This document shows, in pieces, positions 8,512-18,023 of a stretch of DNA of 64,000 nt. The position numbers and the translations under genes were made by a program. The notes under the pieces were generated by a model that searched no databases, was not told the origin of the DNA, and saw only the letters and a program-made list of their open reading frames with translations. Numbering within the stretch: position 1 is the stretch's first letter; each line of letters begins with the position of its first letter. Source of the stretch: Atribacter laminatus. Lineage in GTDB: Bacteria > Atribacterota > Atribacteria > Atribacterales > Atribacteraceae. The stretch lies in assembly GCF_015775515.1 (NCBI RefSeq), contig NZ_CP065383.1, positions 2,914,001 to 2,978,000 on the forward strand, written 5' to 3'.

Positions 8512-9285
8512 TCAACTATTCTTCCCCGATAATACTTCTACAAGTTCGTTTTTTATCAACCAGTCAGTCAGATTCGGTCGAAGGGGGGTAATTGACACTT
8601 CCGAATTCACCACTGACCAATAATCCGAACTACTTTGGTATTCTACCTGGCGTTTTTCTTCAATAAAAACATATTCTTGGAATTCATCATTCTGAGTGGT
8701 TTTTTGAACTTTAGTAAAATAAAATCGATCGGCAAGCTCGGTAATCTTCCATCCGTTCAGTTCTCTCGAATGAGCCACATCAGGTATATTCACGTTGAGT
8801 ACCAAATTTTTTTGCCGAGAAAGAGTTTCTTCAAAATGGAGAAAAATATCGAGAGCAGTTTCTGCTGCAACCTCATAATTCAATTTTTCCTGTATTGATA
8901 GTGAAACCGCCATGGCTGGTATTCCCGACATAGCTGCTTCCATCGCTGCTCCAACCGTTCCTGAATAAAAAACGTCAAAACCCAGATTGGGTCCCCTATT
9001 GATACCGGATATAACAAAGTGGACTGGAGCTTTAGAAAACAAATTGAGACCCAATATTACTGTGTCGGCTGGTGTCCCATCAACTGCTAAACCGCTTATT
9101 CCATCGACTTGAACTTCCTTCACTTTTAATGTCTGTCGTGAAGTTATGCTGTGACTCGAACAACTTCGCTCTTCGAGAGGAGCAACTAATATTATATTGG
9201 CTATCGGCTTAAAAGCTCGAACCAAAGCTCGAATTCCATCACTTTGATAGCCATCATCATTGGTAATGAGTAGGTTTCTTTTCAT
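8512..9285 (-). CDS. surE: 5'/3'-nucleotidase SurE
   Basis: This 257-residue phosphatase has the SurE N-terminal motif LLITNDDGYQSDGIRAL (residues 4-20, with the metal-binding Asp pair) and the blocks VDGTPADTV and SGINRGPNLGFDVFYSGTVGA. The family hydrolyses nucleoside 5' and 3' monophosphates and needs a divalent metal. It starts directly after the stop of the flavoprotein gene (ATG at 9285, previous stop at 9286) and is followed by acyP and pcm, forming an operon of housekeeping repair functions. Confidence 0.95.
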   Translation of the reverse strand: MKRNLLITNDDGYQSDGIRALVRAFKPIANIILVAPLEERSCSSHSITSRQTLKVKEVQVDGISGLAVDGTPADTVILGLNLFSKAPVHFVISGINRGPNLGFDVFYSGTVGAAMEAAMSGIPAMAVSLSIQEKLNYEVAAETALDIFLHFEETLSRQKNLVLNVNIPDVAHSRELNGWKITELADRFYFTKVQKTTQNDEFQEYVFIEEKRQVEYQSSSDYWSVVNSEVSITPLRPNLTDWLIKNELVEVLSGKNS

Positions 9286-10677
9286 TTATATTTGACCTCC
9301 AATCCGGTGTTGGATTTCTCTGGCTACGATTACACCTGATGTGGACGCCTGAATCAAACCTCTGGTTACTCCAGCTCCATCTCCAGCCATGAATAGATTC
9401 TCGATATCACTTTCTAAATATTCATTGAGTTTCACCCGTGATGAATAGAACTTTACTTCTAACCCATAAAGAAGATTATGAGGAGAACTGATTCCTGGAA
9501 TAAACTTATCCATTGCTGAAATAATCTCTAATACATCTTGCAAAAACCGATAAGGAAGAACAAAGCTCAAGTCTCCAGGACTGGCACCGTTGAGCGTAGG
9601 CTTTAAAACTGATTTGTTGATACGTTCCGGAGTAGATCTTCTTCCCAATTGTAAATCCTTTAGTCTTTGTATAATAACACCACCACTGAGCATATTCGCC
9701 AAACGAGCCACATAGCGACCGTATTCGATTGGTTCTTTAAAGGGTTCAGTAAAATGAGTACTTACCAGGATGGCAAAATTAGTATTGTTGGTTTTTCGAT
9801 TTTCATAACTATGACCATTAACGGTAATAATCCCATCGTTATATTCGCTGACCACTTCACCGTGGGGGCACATACAAAAAGTTCTCACTCGATCGTCAAA
9901 GGTATGGGAATAATAGATGAGTTTTAATTCGTATAAAATTTTCGTGTATTCTTCCATAATTGAAGCTGGTACTTCCATCCTGACGCCTAAGTCTACTGGA
10001 TTATTGACCAAGTCCAGCTTTAACTTTAATGCTTCTCTTCGTAACCAATCGGCTCCAACCCGACCAGGCGCAACGATCAAGTAGCGACTTTTAATTACAT
10101 CACCACTTTTCAGTTGAACACCAACTGCTCGATGGTTTTCGGTTAAGATTTCAGCAGCTTCAGTACGAGTGAGGATAGTAATCTTCTCTTTCAAATGATT
10201 TTTTATGCGAGTTAATATTCCTCGGCAGCTGTCAGTTCCCAAATGTCTCACTCGTGATGGAAGTAATATAAGTTCAGCCATTTCCGCTTTTTTCCGGAAT
10301 TCTTCTACCTTTTCTCCATCATCTCCGTAAACCCGTGGGGTTGCTCCATAGCGAAGGTAAATATTATCAACATACTGAAGAAGCTGCTCTAAATCGTCCG
10401 GTTTTAAATAAGAGGTTAATTGACCACCAACGTCATGGGAAAAAGTCAGTTTTCCATCGCTGAATGCCCCTGCTCCCCCCCAACCACAGAGCAAAGAACA
10501 AGGCTGACATTTTTGGCAGATATTTTTCTTTTCCCGGGCAGGACATCTTCGCTGCTCAATGTCTCCGCCTCGATCAATTATGAGGACATCAAGATCAGTT
10601 TTGTCGGCAAGCTCCAATGCGGCAAAAATTCCCGCTGGTCCTCCTCCGATTATGATAACATCATAGGTATTTTTCAT
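9286..10677 (-). CDS. FAD-dependent oxidoreductase with cysteine cluster
   Basis: This 463-residue flavoprotein has an N-terminal dinucleotide-binding motif VIIIGGGPAGIFAALELA (about 7-24). A cysteine-rich segment follows at about 45-65 (CPAREKKNICQKCQPCSLLC, then GWGGAGAFSDGKL). The C-terminal FAD block is LFMAGDGAGVTRGLIQAS. This architecture matches the uncharacterised 'FAD-dependent protein' family (BaiN/YhiN-distant, COG2509). The cysteines could bind an iron-sulfur cluster or serve as redox thiols. The gene overlaps the upstream Gfo/Idh oxidoreductase by 17 bases and precedes surE by none, so it is operonic. The substrate is unknown. Confidence 0.85.
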   Translation of the reverse strand: MKNTYDVIIIGGGPAGIFAALELADKTDLDVLIIDRGGDIEQRRCPAREKKNICQKCQPCSLLCGWGGAGAFSDGKLTFSHDVGGQLTSYLKPDDLEQLLQYVDNIYLRYGATPRVYGDDGEKVEEFRKKAEMAELILLPSRVRHLGTDSCRGILTRIKNHLKEKITILTRTEAAEILTENHRAVGVQLKSGDVIKSRYLIVAPGRVGADWLRREALKLKLDLVNNPVDLGVRMEVPASIMEEYTKILYELKLIYYSHTFDDRVRTFCMCPHGEVVSEYNDGIITVNGHSYENRKTNNTNFAILVSTHFTEPFKEPIEYGRYVARLANMLSGGVIIQRLKDLQLGRRSTPERINKSVLKPTLNGASPGDLSFVLPYRFLQDVLEIISAMDKFIPGISSPHNLLYGLEVKFYSSRVKLNEYLESDIENLFMAGDGAGVTRGLIQASTSGVIVAREIQHRIGGQI

Positions 10678-11632
10678 TCACAAGCCCCTGATTCTTTTTT
10701 ATTTCTTCAAGTATTTTTAATGCTACTTCGAGTGCATTCTTCCCTTCCTCTAAACCGACCAGTGGTCTTTCTCCATTTTTCACACAGCGGGTAAAGTGTT
10801 CCAATTCAAACCGAAGCGGCTCCCCTTTTTGCATCATTGGTTTCTCCATGAGGATGGGGGGAACTGCCGTGATTGTCTTCTTGTAAACCGCTAACTCTTG
10901 TTCTAAATAATCGATGGAAATAAAGGCATCGACCTCGGTGATTTCCATGCGGCGTATTTTTTTCCGGGTGATTCGGCTAGCGGTGAGATTGGCGATACAA
11001 CCATTTTCAAAAAGTATCTGTGCGTTAGCGATATCTTCTTGACGGGAAAATACTGGATACCCAAAAGCACTGATTTTCATTACTTTACTTTTAACAATAC
11101 TCGTTACAATATCGATATCATGAATCATCAAATCGAGTACAACTCCCACATCGGTATTCCGGTTGGTATAGGGTCCCATTCGATAACAATCGATAAAGAC
11201 TGGCCGATCAATTATTTTTGATAGTTCCATGACTGCGGTGTTAAACCGCTCAATGTGACCTACTTGGAGAATCACTTTCTTTTTATTTGCCATCTCCATC
11301 AATTCTCGAGCTTCTTCAAGAGTCGTCGTTACTGGTTTTTCTATGAGTATATTAACCCCTTCCTCGATAAAGTGTCCGGCAATCAAACGATGGAGCACGG
11401 TTGGAACGACAATGCTTACAGCATCAATTTTTCCAAACAATTCACGATAATCGTAATAGGGAGTTGTTGAGTAACGCTGGGCAATTTCTCTTGCTCTTTC
11501 CTGATTTATATCAACCACACCTACAAGGGTAGTATCTGGTATTTCAGAATAAATTCGGGCATGATGTTGTCCAAGATAACCAACCCCAACCACTCCAACT
11601 TTTACCGAACTCAATTGAAACCCCCCTGGCAA
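10661..11632 (-). CDS. Gfo/Idh/MocA family sugar-nucleotide oxidoreductase
   Basis: This 323-residue NAD(P)-dependent dehydrogenase has the Rossmann motif VGVVGVGYLGQHHARIYSE (about 11-29), the conserved EKPVTTTLEEA (catalytic-site Lys, about 97-107) and GHIERFNTAV. The GHIERFN form is common in UDP-N-acetylglucosamine 3-dehydrogenase-like members. Together with the overlapping DegT aminotransferase upstream (22-base overlap) it would oxidise and then aminate a hexose at C3, as in GnnA/GnnB or WbpB/WbpE pairs. The substrate is inferred from pairing. A likely true start is one of the early methionines or valines; I keep the longest ORF. Confidence 0.85.
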   Translation of the reverse strand: MPGGFQLSSVKVGVVGVGYLGQHHARIYSEIPDTTLVGVVDINQERAREIAQRYSTTPYYDYRELFGKIDAVSIVVPTVLHRLIAGHFIEEGVNILIEKPVTTTLEEARELMEMANKKKVILQVGHIERFNTAVMELSKIIDRPVFIDCYRMGPYTNRNTDVGVVLDLMIHDIDIVTSIVKSKVMKISAFGYPVFSRQEDIANAQILFENGCIANLTASRITRKKIRRMEITEVDAFISIDYLEQELAVYKKTITAVPPILMEKPMMQKGEPLRFELEHFTRCVKNGERPLVGLEEGKNALEVALKILEEIKKNQGLVNEKYL

Positions 11633-12717
11633 AATAATTTGATTAAATCAACCACGTGTTCCAGCTCCTCTTTTTTTAGAAGTGGATGAACCGGAATTGA
11701 AAAAACCTCTCGAGAACAAGCGTCAGCCATGGGATAATTACCGTTTCCGACTATTTTATGGATAAATTTTTGTTGGTGGAGAGGAACAGGATAATAGATT
11801 CCATATCCAATTTCTTTCTGGTCAAAAAAACGTGCCAAATCATCTCGGTGATGTTTTAATTTTATAGTATATTGATGGAAAACCGGGAGTACATAATCAG
11901 GCACTACTGGTGTTTCAATTTCTGGAAGTGATGATAATTCACGATTATAAAAAATGGCGTTTTCTCTTCGTTTTTGGTTAGAATCATCCAATTTTCTTAA
12001 CTGCACGCGTCCGATGGCGGCGGCAATATCGGTCATCCGAAAATTATAACCTAAAAATTCATGGTAATATCTCTTTTTACTCCCGTGATTAATCAGCATT
12101 CGACACTTTTTTCCAAACTCTTCATCATTGGTTAAAATCATACCACCTTCGCCAGTGGTCATGTTCTTAGTAGGGTAGAAGCTAAATGCTGAGGCCCTTC
12201 CAAAAGAGCCGACTTTTTTTCCACGATACTCGGCGCCATGAGCTTGTGCGCAATCTTCAATAACCGGAATACCGTATTGATCGGCAAGCGCTATAATTTC
12301 TTCCATCGGACAAGGTAAGCCATAAAGATGAACGATGAGTATGGCTTTGATTGAGTTTCTATCTTTTTTTAGAACTCTTTCCAAAGCGTTGGGATCAATA
12401 TTAAAAGTTTGGGGATTAATATCACAAAAAGTTGGAATTGCACCACAGTGCATTATCGAAGACGCAGTCGCAACAAAAGTAAAGGGTGTTGTTATTACTA
12501 TATCATTTGGAGAAATCCCCAACGCTTTTAAGGCAATAAACAACGCTGCAGTCCCACTGCTTGTGGCTATCGCTTGTGATACTCCAATATACTTTCCAAA
12601 TTCTTCTTCAAATTGAGCAACTCTCTTTCCCTGGGCTAAAAATCCTGAATTGAGAACGTCTTGAACCGCATTTTTTTCTTCTTCATCAAGATTGGGTTTG
12701 CTGATCGGTATTTTCAT
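11611..12717 (-). CDS. DegT/DnrJ/EryC1/StrS family sugar aminotransferase
   Basis: This 368-residue PLP enzyme has the fold-I features: ATSSGTAALFIALKALG (about 56-72), EDCAQAHGAEY, and SFYPTKNMTTGEGGMI with the Schiff-base lysine (TKN, about residue 188). The start MKIPISKPNLDEEE is typical. It transfers an amino group from glutamate to a keto sugar nucleotide. It overlaps the Gfo/Idh gene, and the two probably form a two-step 3-amino-sugar pathway for surface polysaccharide or lipid A. No lpx gene lies in the window to settle this. Confidence 0.92.
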   Translation of the reverse strand: MKIPISKPNLDEEEKNAVQDVLNSGFLAQGKRVAQFEEEFGKYIGVSQAIATSSGTAALFIALKALGISPNDIVITTPFTFVATASSIMHCGAIPTFCDINPQTFNIDPNALERVLKKDRNSIKAILIVHLYGLPCPMEEIIALADQYGIPVIEDCAQAHGAEYRGKKVGSFGRASAFSFYPTKNMTTGEGGMILTNDEEFGKKCRMLINHGSKKRYYHEFLGYNFRMTDIAAAIGRVQLRKLDDSNQKRRENAIFYNRELSSLPEIETPVVPDYVLPVFHQYTIKLKHHRDDLARFFDQKEIGYGIYYPVPLHQQKFIHKIVGNGNYPMADACSREVFSIPVHPLLKKEELEHVVDLIKLFCQGGFN

Positions 12718-12759
12718 TTTCGATTATCAACCTCATTTTTTATAAAAACGATAAAAAGC

Positions 12760-13930
12760 ATCGATTAAAAACGTAATATATTATAAACCCGTCATTCTGA
12801 AGAACGTATTCTGCGACGTGAGAATCTCATTCTAGCGAATCCATCAAAAATGTCGATAAAAAATAAATGCACGCTCTCCGTCACATCGTAACGCCCCCCC
12901 CAAGGAGGGGAATTCATTTTGATGAAAACTATAAACTCGACATGCCATGGCATGTCACTACATTAAACGGCGCAATTCATTGTCGCTCCAACATTAATTA
13001 ATTGTATTTTAATATGGTTTGTTTTATCAAACCACTCTTATTCTCGTCTTTGCGAGGAGCACAGCGACGTGGCAATCTCATCCTTCCCAATTCCGCAGTT
13101 CCACGATTCTCCGATTCCACAATTTTTAAAAAATGAGATCCTCGCGGCTTCTGAATACGAAGCCTCAGGATGACGAATATTTTTAAATCTTTTAATGTGG
13201 TTTGCTTTAACAAACCACTCTATTCTCCGTCATTGCGAGGAGCGTCCTATACGACGTGGCAATCTCTAATTGGATAGCTTTTTTATATAAATCATACAAA
13301 TACGAATTAAAAGCATGAATGAGTTCTATCTTCTCGCTCCGCGAACAAGATTTGATTTATTTTCTCGATTGATCAAAATTTTAATATCATCATATATTTC
13401 GTAATAGACTAATTTACTAAGGTTATATCTCCTGGTAAAACCATCAATGACTTTATTTTTATGTTCCCATACTCTTTTTATTAGATTGCTGGTGATACTA
13501 AAGTATAAGATTCTATTCCAACGGTCACTCTTGATATAAATATATGATTCCTTTCCTATTCTTTATCCTTAAAGCTTCTCATCATGAGATTGCCACGTCG
13601 CTGCGCTCCTCGCAATGACGATATTTAATGAGACAGCATATCAATTGTAGACGATGAAAATGACTTTATGCCGGTCAATCTCCCTATATCCAAAGAGAGA
13701 GGTCTCTTTTATAGTTTTTTTTAATCTTTTCATTCGTTACTTATTAGTGTACTTACAAGATTAAACCAAAACATGAAAAAATTAGATCCTCGCTGCTTCA
13801 TAATTCAAAGCTTCAAGATGATGACATATTTTAATTCTTTGGTAAGGGCAAGATGATATCCAAAATACTATACCAAAAAAACCTTCATATTTAAAAGATG
13901 GTTCCTAAAGAAAAACAGTTGAATAGGATA
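12760..13930. repeat. intergenic repeat cluster 3 (about 1.2 kb)
   Basis: Apart from a decayed GIY-YIG gene at 13266-13559, this is repeat DNA. It holds an ATTCT/AGAAT hairpin (12790-12832) and a C-rich module (about 12890-12915). The 20-bp palindrome is at 12938-12957. ATTGC/GCAAT hairpins are at 13045-13081, about 13228-13266 and 13585-13620. An ATCCT/AGGAT hairpin is at about 13133-13175, with a decayed one at about 13783-13825. TGGTTTG/CAAACCA hairpins lie at about 13015-13034 and 13198-13218. The short ORF read on the minus strand at 12998-13213 lies wholly in repeats and is not a gene. Confidence 0.85.
13266..13559 (-). pseudogene. decayed GIY-YIG endonuclease (copy 1)
   Basis: Reading the minus strand from 13559 gives SYIYIKSDRWNRILYF, SITSNLIKRVWEHKNK and GFTRRYNLSKLVYYEIYDDI in series. 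This is the UPF0213/GIY-YIG pattern (YVYIL..., Gly-Ile-Thr-Ser-Asn-Leu, then R..EHK and YNL..LVYYE). It is broken in several ways: the start codon is ATA where copy 2 has ATG, the key glycine of the second half-motif is serine (YFSITS instead of YVGITS), and a stop with a frame shift separates the C-terminus (IELIHAFNSYLYDLY in another frame). It ends exactly where an ATTGC/GCAAT hairpin begins. Confidence 0.8.
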
Positions 13931-13937
13931 CAATATT

Positions 13938-15131
13938 CTATTTGGTTTTTTTCGTAGAAAAATCCTTTAAATACTCCAAATAATTCCTAAAATTCCCTTT
14001 CACTTCGTTCATACTATCGCCACCAAATTTTTCCCGGACTGCTGAGGCTATAACCCAAGCCATCATTGCTTCGCCCACTACCAATCCACGAGGAACAGCA
14101 CAAACATCCGATCGTTCGTACCGTGATACTACATCGGACTTTTCAGCAATATCAACCGATGGCAATCCTTTTTGTAAGGTTGGTATGGGCTTCATGGCAC
14201 ATCTAACTATAATTGGTTCGCCAGTAGAAACTCCTCCTTCTATTCCTCCTGCCCGATTGGTAGAACGAAAAAAGGAAAAGGGTTTTCGATCTTGATTAAA
14301 GTAAATTGCGTCATGAGCTTCACTCCCAAAAAGTTGGGCTGACAAAAAGCCATTCCCAATTTCAACACCTTTCACCGATGGAATGCTCATCAATCCTCCC
14401 GCCAATTGAGCATCGAGCTTTCTAAAAGCTGAGGTATAATCACCTATTCCGGGAATCATTCCAAAGGCTACCACAACAAATGTTCCACCTAAAGAATCAC
14501 CTTTTTCCCGGGCTTCATCAATAGCCTCCATCATTTTCTTGGTAGCTTGTAGGTCAAAGGTCGCAAGTTCGGATTCATGAGCTGCTTTGATTTTTTCCTC
14601 AAGATTTATTTCGCCCTCAGCGATAATTCCTCCAATGCTTTCCACATAACCTCCAACTCCTATACCAAGCTGATTCAAAAACATCTTGGCAAAACTTCCG
14701 GCTACACAACGACCAACCGTTTCCCGGGCACTCGCTCGTTCGATAACATTTCTAATGTCGGTAAACTGATATTTAACCGTTCCAGCCAAATCAGCATGGC
14801 CTGGTCGCGGAACAACCACTTCACGATAATCAGAAGGAGGAGCACCAAGGGGATCCATCTGCAACTTCCAATTCACTGAATCCCGGTTTCTCACCAAGAC
14901 AGAAATGGGCGATCCTAAGGTTTCTTTCCACCGTACTCCACCCAAAAATTCAACAGTGTCTTTTTCCATTTTCATTCTTGGACCTGAACCATAGCCTTTT
15001 TGGCGACGAACTAACTCGTTTTGTATAAAATCAATATCAACCCGAAGATGAGAAGGGAATCCACTAATTAGGGTAGTGATTCCCGTACCATGAGACTCTC
15101 CAGCAGTTTCATAATGAATCATAACCATCAA
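13938..15131 (-). CDS. aroC: chorismate synthase
   Basis: The 397-residue enzyme converts 5-enolpyruvylshikimate-3-phosphate to chorismate with reduced FMN, the last common step of aromatic amino acid synthesis. Diagnostic blocks are visible: TAGESHGTG (about 9-17), GHADLAGTVKYQFTDIRNVI with ASARETVGR (about 110-140), and RAGGIEGGVSTGEP (about 295-308). The reading frame opens with a TTG at 15131. The ATG at 15122, giving MIHYETAGESHG, aligns better with usual N-termini and may be the real start. The start overlaps the end of prephenate dehydrogenase, so it is co-transcribed with the upstream aromatic genes. Confidence 0.96.
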   Translation of the reverse strand: MMVMIHYETAGESHGTGITTLISGFPSHLRVDIDFIQNELVRRQKGYGSGPRMKMEKDTVEFLGGVRWKETLGSPISVLVRNRDSVNWKLQMDPLGAPPSDYREVVVPRPGHADLAGTVKYQFTDIRNVIERASARETVGRCVAGSFAKMFLNQLGIGVGGYVESIGGIIAEGEINLEEKIKAAHESELATFDLQATKKMMEAIDEAREKGDSLGGTFVVVAFGMIPGIGDYTSAFRKLDAQLAGGLMSIPSVKGVEIGNGFLSAQLFGSEAHDAIYFNQDRKPFSFFRSTNRAGGIEGGVSTGEPIIVRCAMKPIPTLQKGLPSVDIAEKSDVVSRYERSDVCAVPRGLVVGEAMMAWVIASAVREKFGGDSMNEVKGNFRNYLEYLKDFSTKKTK

Positions 15132-15965
15132 TCCGTTCTTTCAGTTTTTTTACCTTGGTGAGAAATGCCTTCAACCCGTCCACATCTCCACTTTTGATGA
15201 TTTCCTTCATGATTCGAATACCTTCTTCTAATTCATCAATAAACGATAAAATCTGAGCTTGATTGGTGAGAAAAATATCTAACCAAACCTCAGGAGAGGA
15301 ACCAGCTATTCGAGTAAAGTCTCGAAATGATGATCCGGCTAATTGACTAAAACTATAATCCTTTTCATAAACCTGTGAGGCATATACATTGGCTATAACA
15401 TGCGGCAGGTGACTCACCAAAGCACAAATACGATCATGTTCTTGAGCGGTCAAAAAAAAACCTGGCTCTCCAAACATTTTGCAATCTCTTCAATTAAATC
15501 TTTTTCTCCATCCTTGAAAGGCCGATAGGGAGTAACCAGAAGCGGTCTCCCCTTGAAAAGCCGTTGTTGGGCAAAACGTGCTCCACCATCAGCCCCACCA
15601 CCCATAGGGTGAAAACCACAATAGAGATTTTTATCGGGAGCTGGAATCAAGTGGTTAAAAACCCACTGCCGAGTGCTCCCCAGATCGAAAACCATTGCTT
15701 GAGGTAATAAATAAGAATGAATATCTGAATAAATCTTTGGAATGACTCGAACTGGCGTGGCAATAAAAACTAAATCTGATCCTTTTACAGCCAGTTGTGG
15801 TGATTCAGCTATGCGATCAACTATGCCTTTTTGGAAGCAAAATCTATTAGTTTCCTCATCGATATCATAACCGGTAATAGAGATTTTTTTTGTCCATTGC
15901 GACAGGTCACACGCCAATGAGGAACCCATCAAACCCAAACCGATGATCGCAATTGAATAAGTCAT
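15109..15965 (-). CDS. tyrA: prephenate dehydrogenase, frameshifted in a homopolymer
   Basis: Two overlapping frames together encode one normal-length enzyme of about 290 residues. The first part (15965 down to 15450, 171 aa) has the NAD motif IAIIGLGLMGSSLACDL and the active-site region FHPMGGGADGGARFA. The second part (15477 down to 15109, 122 aa) continues with LTAQEHDRICALVSHLPHVIANVYA, the conserved family block. The frames would join as CLESQVFFLTAQEHD if a run of nine T residues (complement of 15452-15460) had one more base. The shift is therefore a sequencing error, polymerase or ribosome slippage, or a recent mutation. The product oxidatively decarboxylates prephenate to 4-hydroxyphenylpyruvate for tyrosine. 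Flanking aroF and aroC fit. Confidence 0.85.
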
Positions 15966-15966
15966 A

Positions 15967-16983
15967 TTACATAGCCCTTCCTTTTAAACCAGCAATTTTT
16001 TTAAGCTCTGCCATCATTGATGAAAATTGAGCAGGGTCCTGTGATTGAGGACCATCGGAAAGTGCCTCGATTGGATTAGGATGAACCTCAATAAGCAAGC
16101 CGTCGGCTCCGGCAGCAAGAGCGGCAAAACTCATTGCCGGGACCAACTCGGAACGACCAGTTCCATGGCTGGGATCAACTACAATAGGTAGGTGGCTTTG
16201 TTTCTTAACCAAAGGGACGCAGCTTAAGTCCAGGGTATTCCTGGTAGCCGATTCGAAGGTTCTGATTCCTCTCTCACATAAAACTACGTTATAGTTACCT
16301 TGAGAAAGAATGTATTCAGCTGACATAAGGAGCTCGTCAACCGTGCTCATCATGCCCCGCTTTAATAAGATTGGTTTTCGTAACCTTCCGGCCGCTTCTA
16401 ACAATCGAAAGTTTTGCATGTTCCTTGCCCCGATTTGAATCATATCAGCGTATTCATTGACTAAGGGAAGTTCTTCTATACCTAAAGCTTCAGTCACTAT
16501 CGGCATTCCAGTTTCCTCTCGGGCTTTGGCTAAAATTTTTAGACCTTTTTCTCCTAAACCCTGAAAACTATAAGGAGATGTCCGCGGCTTAAAAGCTCCA
16601 GCCCGTAAAATCATTGCACCGGCTTCCTTTACACGATTAGCTGTTTCCATAAGTTGTTTTTCTGATTCAACCGCACAGGGACCGGCCATGACTACAAATT
16701 TACCCGGACCGATAGGAACCTTTCCCACTTCTATTACCGAATCTTCCAACCGAAATTCACGACTGGTCAGCTTATAAGGAGCAAGAATTGGAATAACTTT
16801 TTCAACGAAGGGAAGAACACCAATTTTTTCTTCTAAATTGACCTGGCGTTCATCACCAATAGCTCCAATAATAGTTCTCTCGGTTCCTTTGGATATATGG
16901 GCTCCAAAACCCAACTTCTTCAGCCGATCAACGATTTCATCGACTTCTTGTTGTGAGGTTCCATGCCGTAGAACAATAATCAT
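15967..16983 (-). CDS. aroF: 3-deoxy-7-phosphoheptulonate synthase (DAHP synthase, type I beta)
   Basis: The 338-residue protein has an N-terminal regulatory ferredoxin-like (ACT-like) domain (about 1-70, [20 protein letters not shown]) fused to a TIM-barrel DAHP synthase core. The core motifs are [10 protein letters not shown] (about 96-105), [16 protein letters not shown], and [14 protein letters not shown] near the C-terminus. This is the Thermotoga/Bacillus type, where the N-terminal domain gives feedback control by tyrosine or phenylalanine. It condenses phosphoenolpyruvate and erythrose 4-phosphate, the first shikimate-pathway step. It lies between rlmN (4-base overlap) and tyrA (1-base gap). 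Confidence 0.96.
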   Translation of the reverse strand: MIIVLRHGTSQQEVDEIVDRLKKLGFGAHISKGTERTIIGAIGDERQVNLEEKIGVLPFVEKVIPILAPYKLTSREFRLEDSVIEVGKVPIGPGKFVVMAGPCAVESEKQLMETANRVKEAGAMILRAGAFKPRTSPYSFQGLGEKGLKILAKAREETGMPIVTEALGIEELPLVNEYADMIQIGARNMQNFRLLEAAGRLRKPILLKRGMMSTVDELLMSAEYILSQGNYNVVLCERGIRTFESATRNTLDLSCVPLVKKQSHLPIVVDPSHGTGRSELVPAMSFAALAAGADGLLIEVHPNPIEALSDGPQSQDPAQFSSMMAELKKIAGLKGRAM

Positions 16984-18023
16984 TCAACCACACCTCTTTT
17001 ATGATGCAATCCGTAAAGTTCACCACATGCTGCCCCTATGTCCTGACCGTGGGGTTCCCGAATGGTGACATTTATCTGGTTTTCTTCTAAAATTCTGGCA
17101 AAAGTCATGACCCTTGCCGGAGAAGATGGAACGAAATGACATTCTGCGATAGGATTGCCTGGGATGAGATTGACATGCACCAACAACCCTCGCAAAAGAG
17201 AAGCTAATTGAAAAGCATACTCCCGCTGATCATTGATATCGGTCCATAAAGAATACTCAATAGTCACTCGTCGATGTGTCATGGCAATATATTTCTCTAC
17301 CGTTTTCATTATTTGAGAAATGGGATAGACGTCATTTATAGGAATCAGCTGCTTCCTTAATTCGTTTTTGGGGGCATGAAGTGAGACCGCTAGATTAACC
17401 TGAGGCCAATCCTGGGCCAATCTGATAATTTTATCTGGTATCCCAATAGTCGATACGGTCATATGGCGAGAACCAATATTGAAACCATCGGGATGGTTAA
17501 ATGTTTGAATCGCTTTGGATAGTTGTTCGTAGTTTAACAATGGCTCTCCCATCCCCATAAACACGATATTTTTAACAACTCTATTACTTTCAATCTGGGC
17601 TCTCCAAGCACTTTCAACAATTTCTTGGTAGGTCAGATTTCTGGTATAGCCGTTTTGTCCGGTAGCACAAAAGGAACAACCAACCGGACATCCTACTTGA
17701 GTTGAAAGACAGATAGTTGTGTGTTTGCGATGGGAAATGATCACAATTTCAATTCCATTTCCATCGGCGAGTCGCAATAAATACTTCATGCTTCCATCGG
17801 ATGAAACCATTTTTGTTTCAATTCTTGTCTGACCAATATCAAACCTCTGGGATAATACCTGGCGAAAACCAAGAGGAAGATTTTTCATATCATCCCAGGT
17901 GGTTGCTTTAAGTTGGTATAACCAATGAGTGATTTGCTTTGATCGGTAACTGGGCTCACCCATCATTTCAAGAAAGGATAATAAGTCGCTTGGAAGCAAA
18001 CCGATTATATTTGATTTTTCCAT
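16980..18023 (-). CDS. rlmN: 23S rRNA (adenine-2503-C2)-methyltransferase RlmN
   Basis: This 347-residue radical SAM enzyme has the CX3CX2C cluster motif [20 protein letters not shown] (about 114-133), the [11 protein letters not shown] block, and the conserved C-terminal cysteine in [10 protein letters not shown] (about 331-340) that carries the methyl intermediate. It methylates A2503 of 23S rRNA and A37 of some tRNAs. The length is typical. Its start overlaps the ECF gene and its stop overlaps aroF, so it is embedded in the aromatic operon, probably for convenience of expression rather than pathway logic. Confidence 0.96.
   Translation of the reverse strand: MEKSNIIGLLPSDLLSFLEMMGEPSYRSKQITHWLYQLKATTWDDMKNLPLGFRQVLSQRFDIGQTRIETKMVSSDGSMKYLLRLADGNGIEIVIISHRKHTTICLSTQVGCPVGCSFCATGQNGYTRNLTYQEIVESAWRAQIESNRVVKNIVFMGMGEPLLNYEQLSKAIQTFNHPDGFNIGSRHMTVSTIGIPDKIIRLAQDWPQVNLAVSLHAPKNELRKQLIPINDVYPISQIMKTVEKYIAMTHRRVTIEYSLWTDINDQREYAFQLASLLRGLLVHVNLIPGNPIAECHFVPSSPARVMTFARILEENQINVTIREPHGQDIGAACGELYGLHHKRGVVE

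Noticed and set aside
12998-13213. Minus-strand ORF of 71 aa
   Set aside because: It runs through hairpin repeats, and similar short ORFs appear wherever the same repeats occur.
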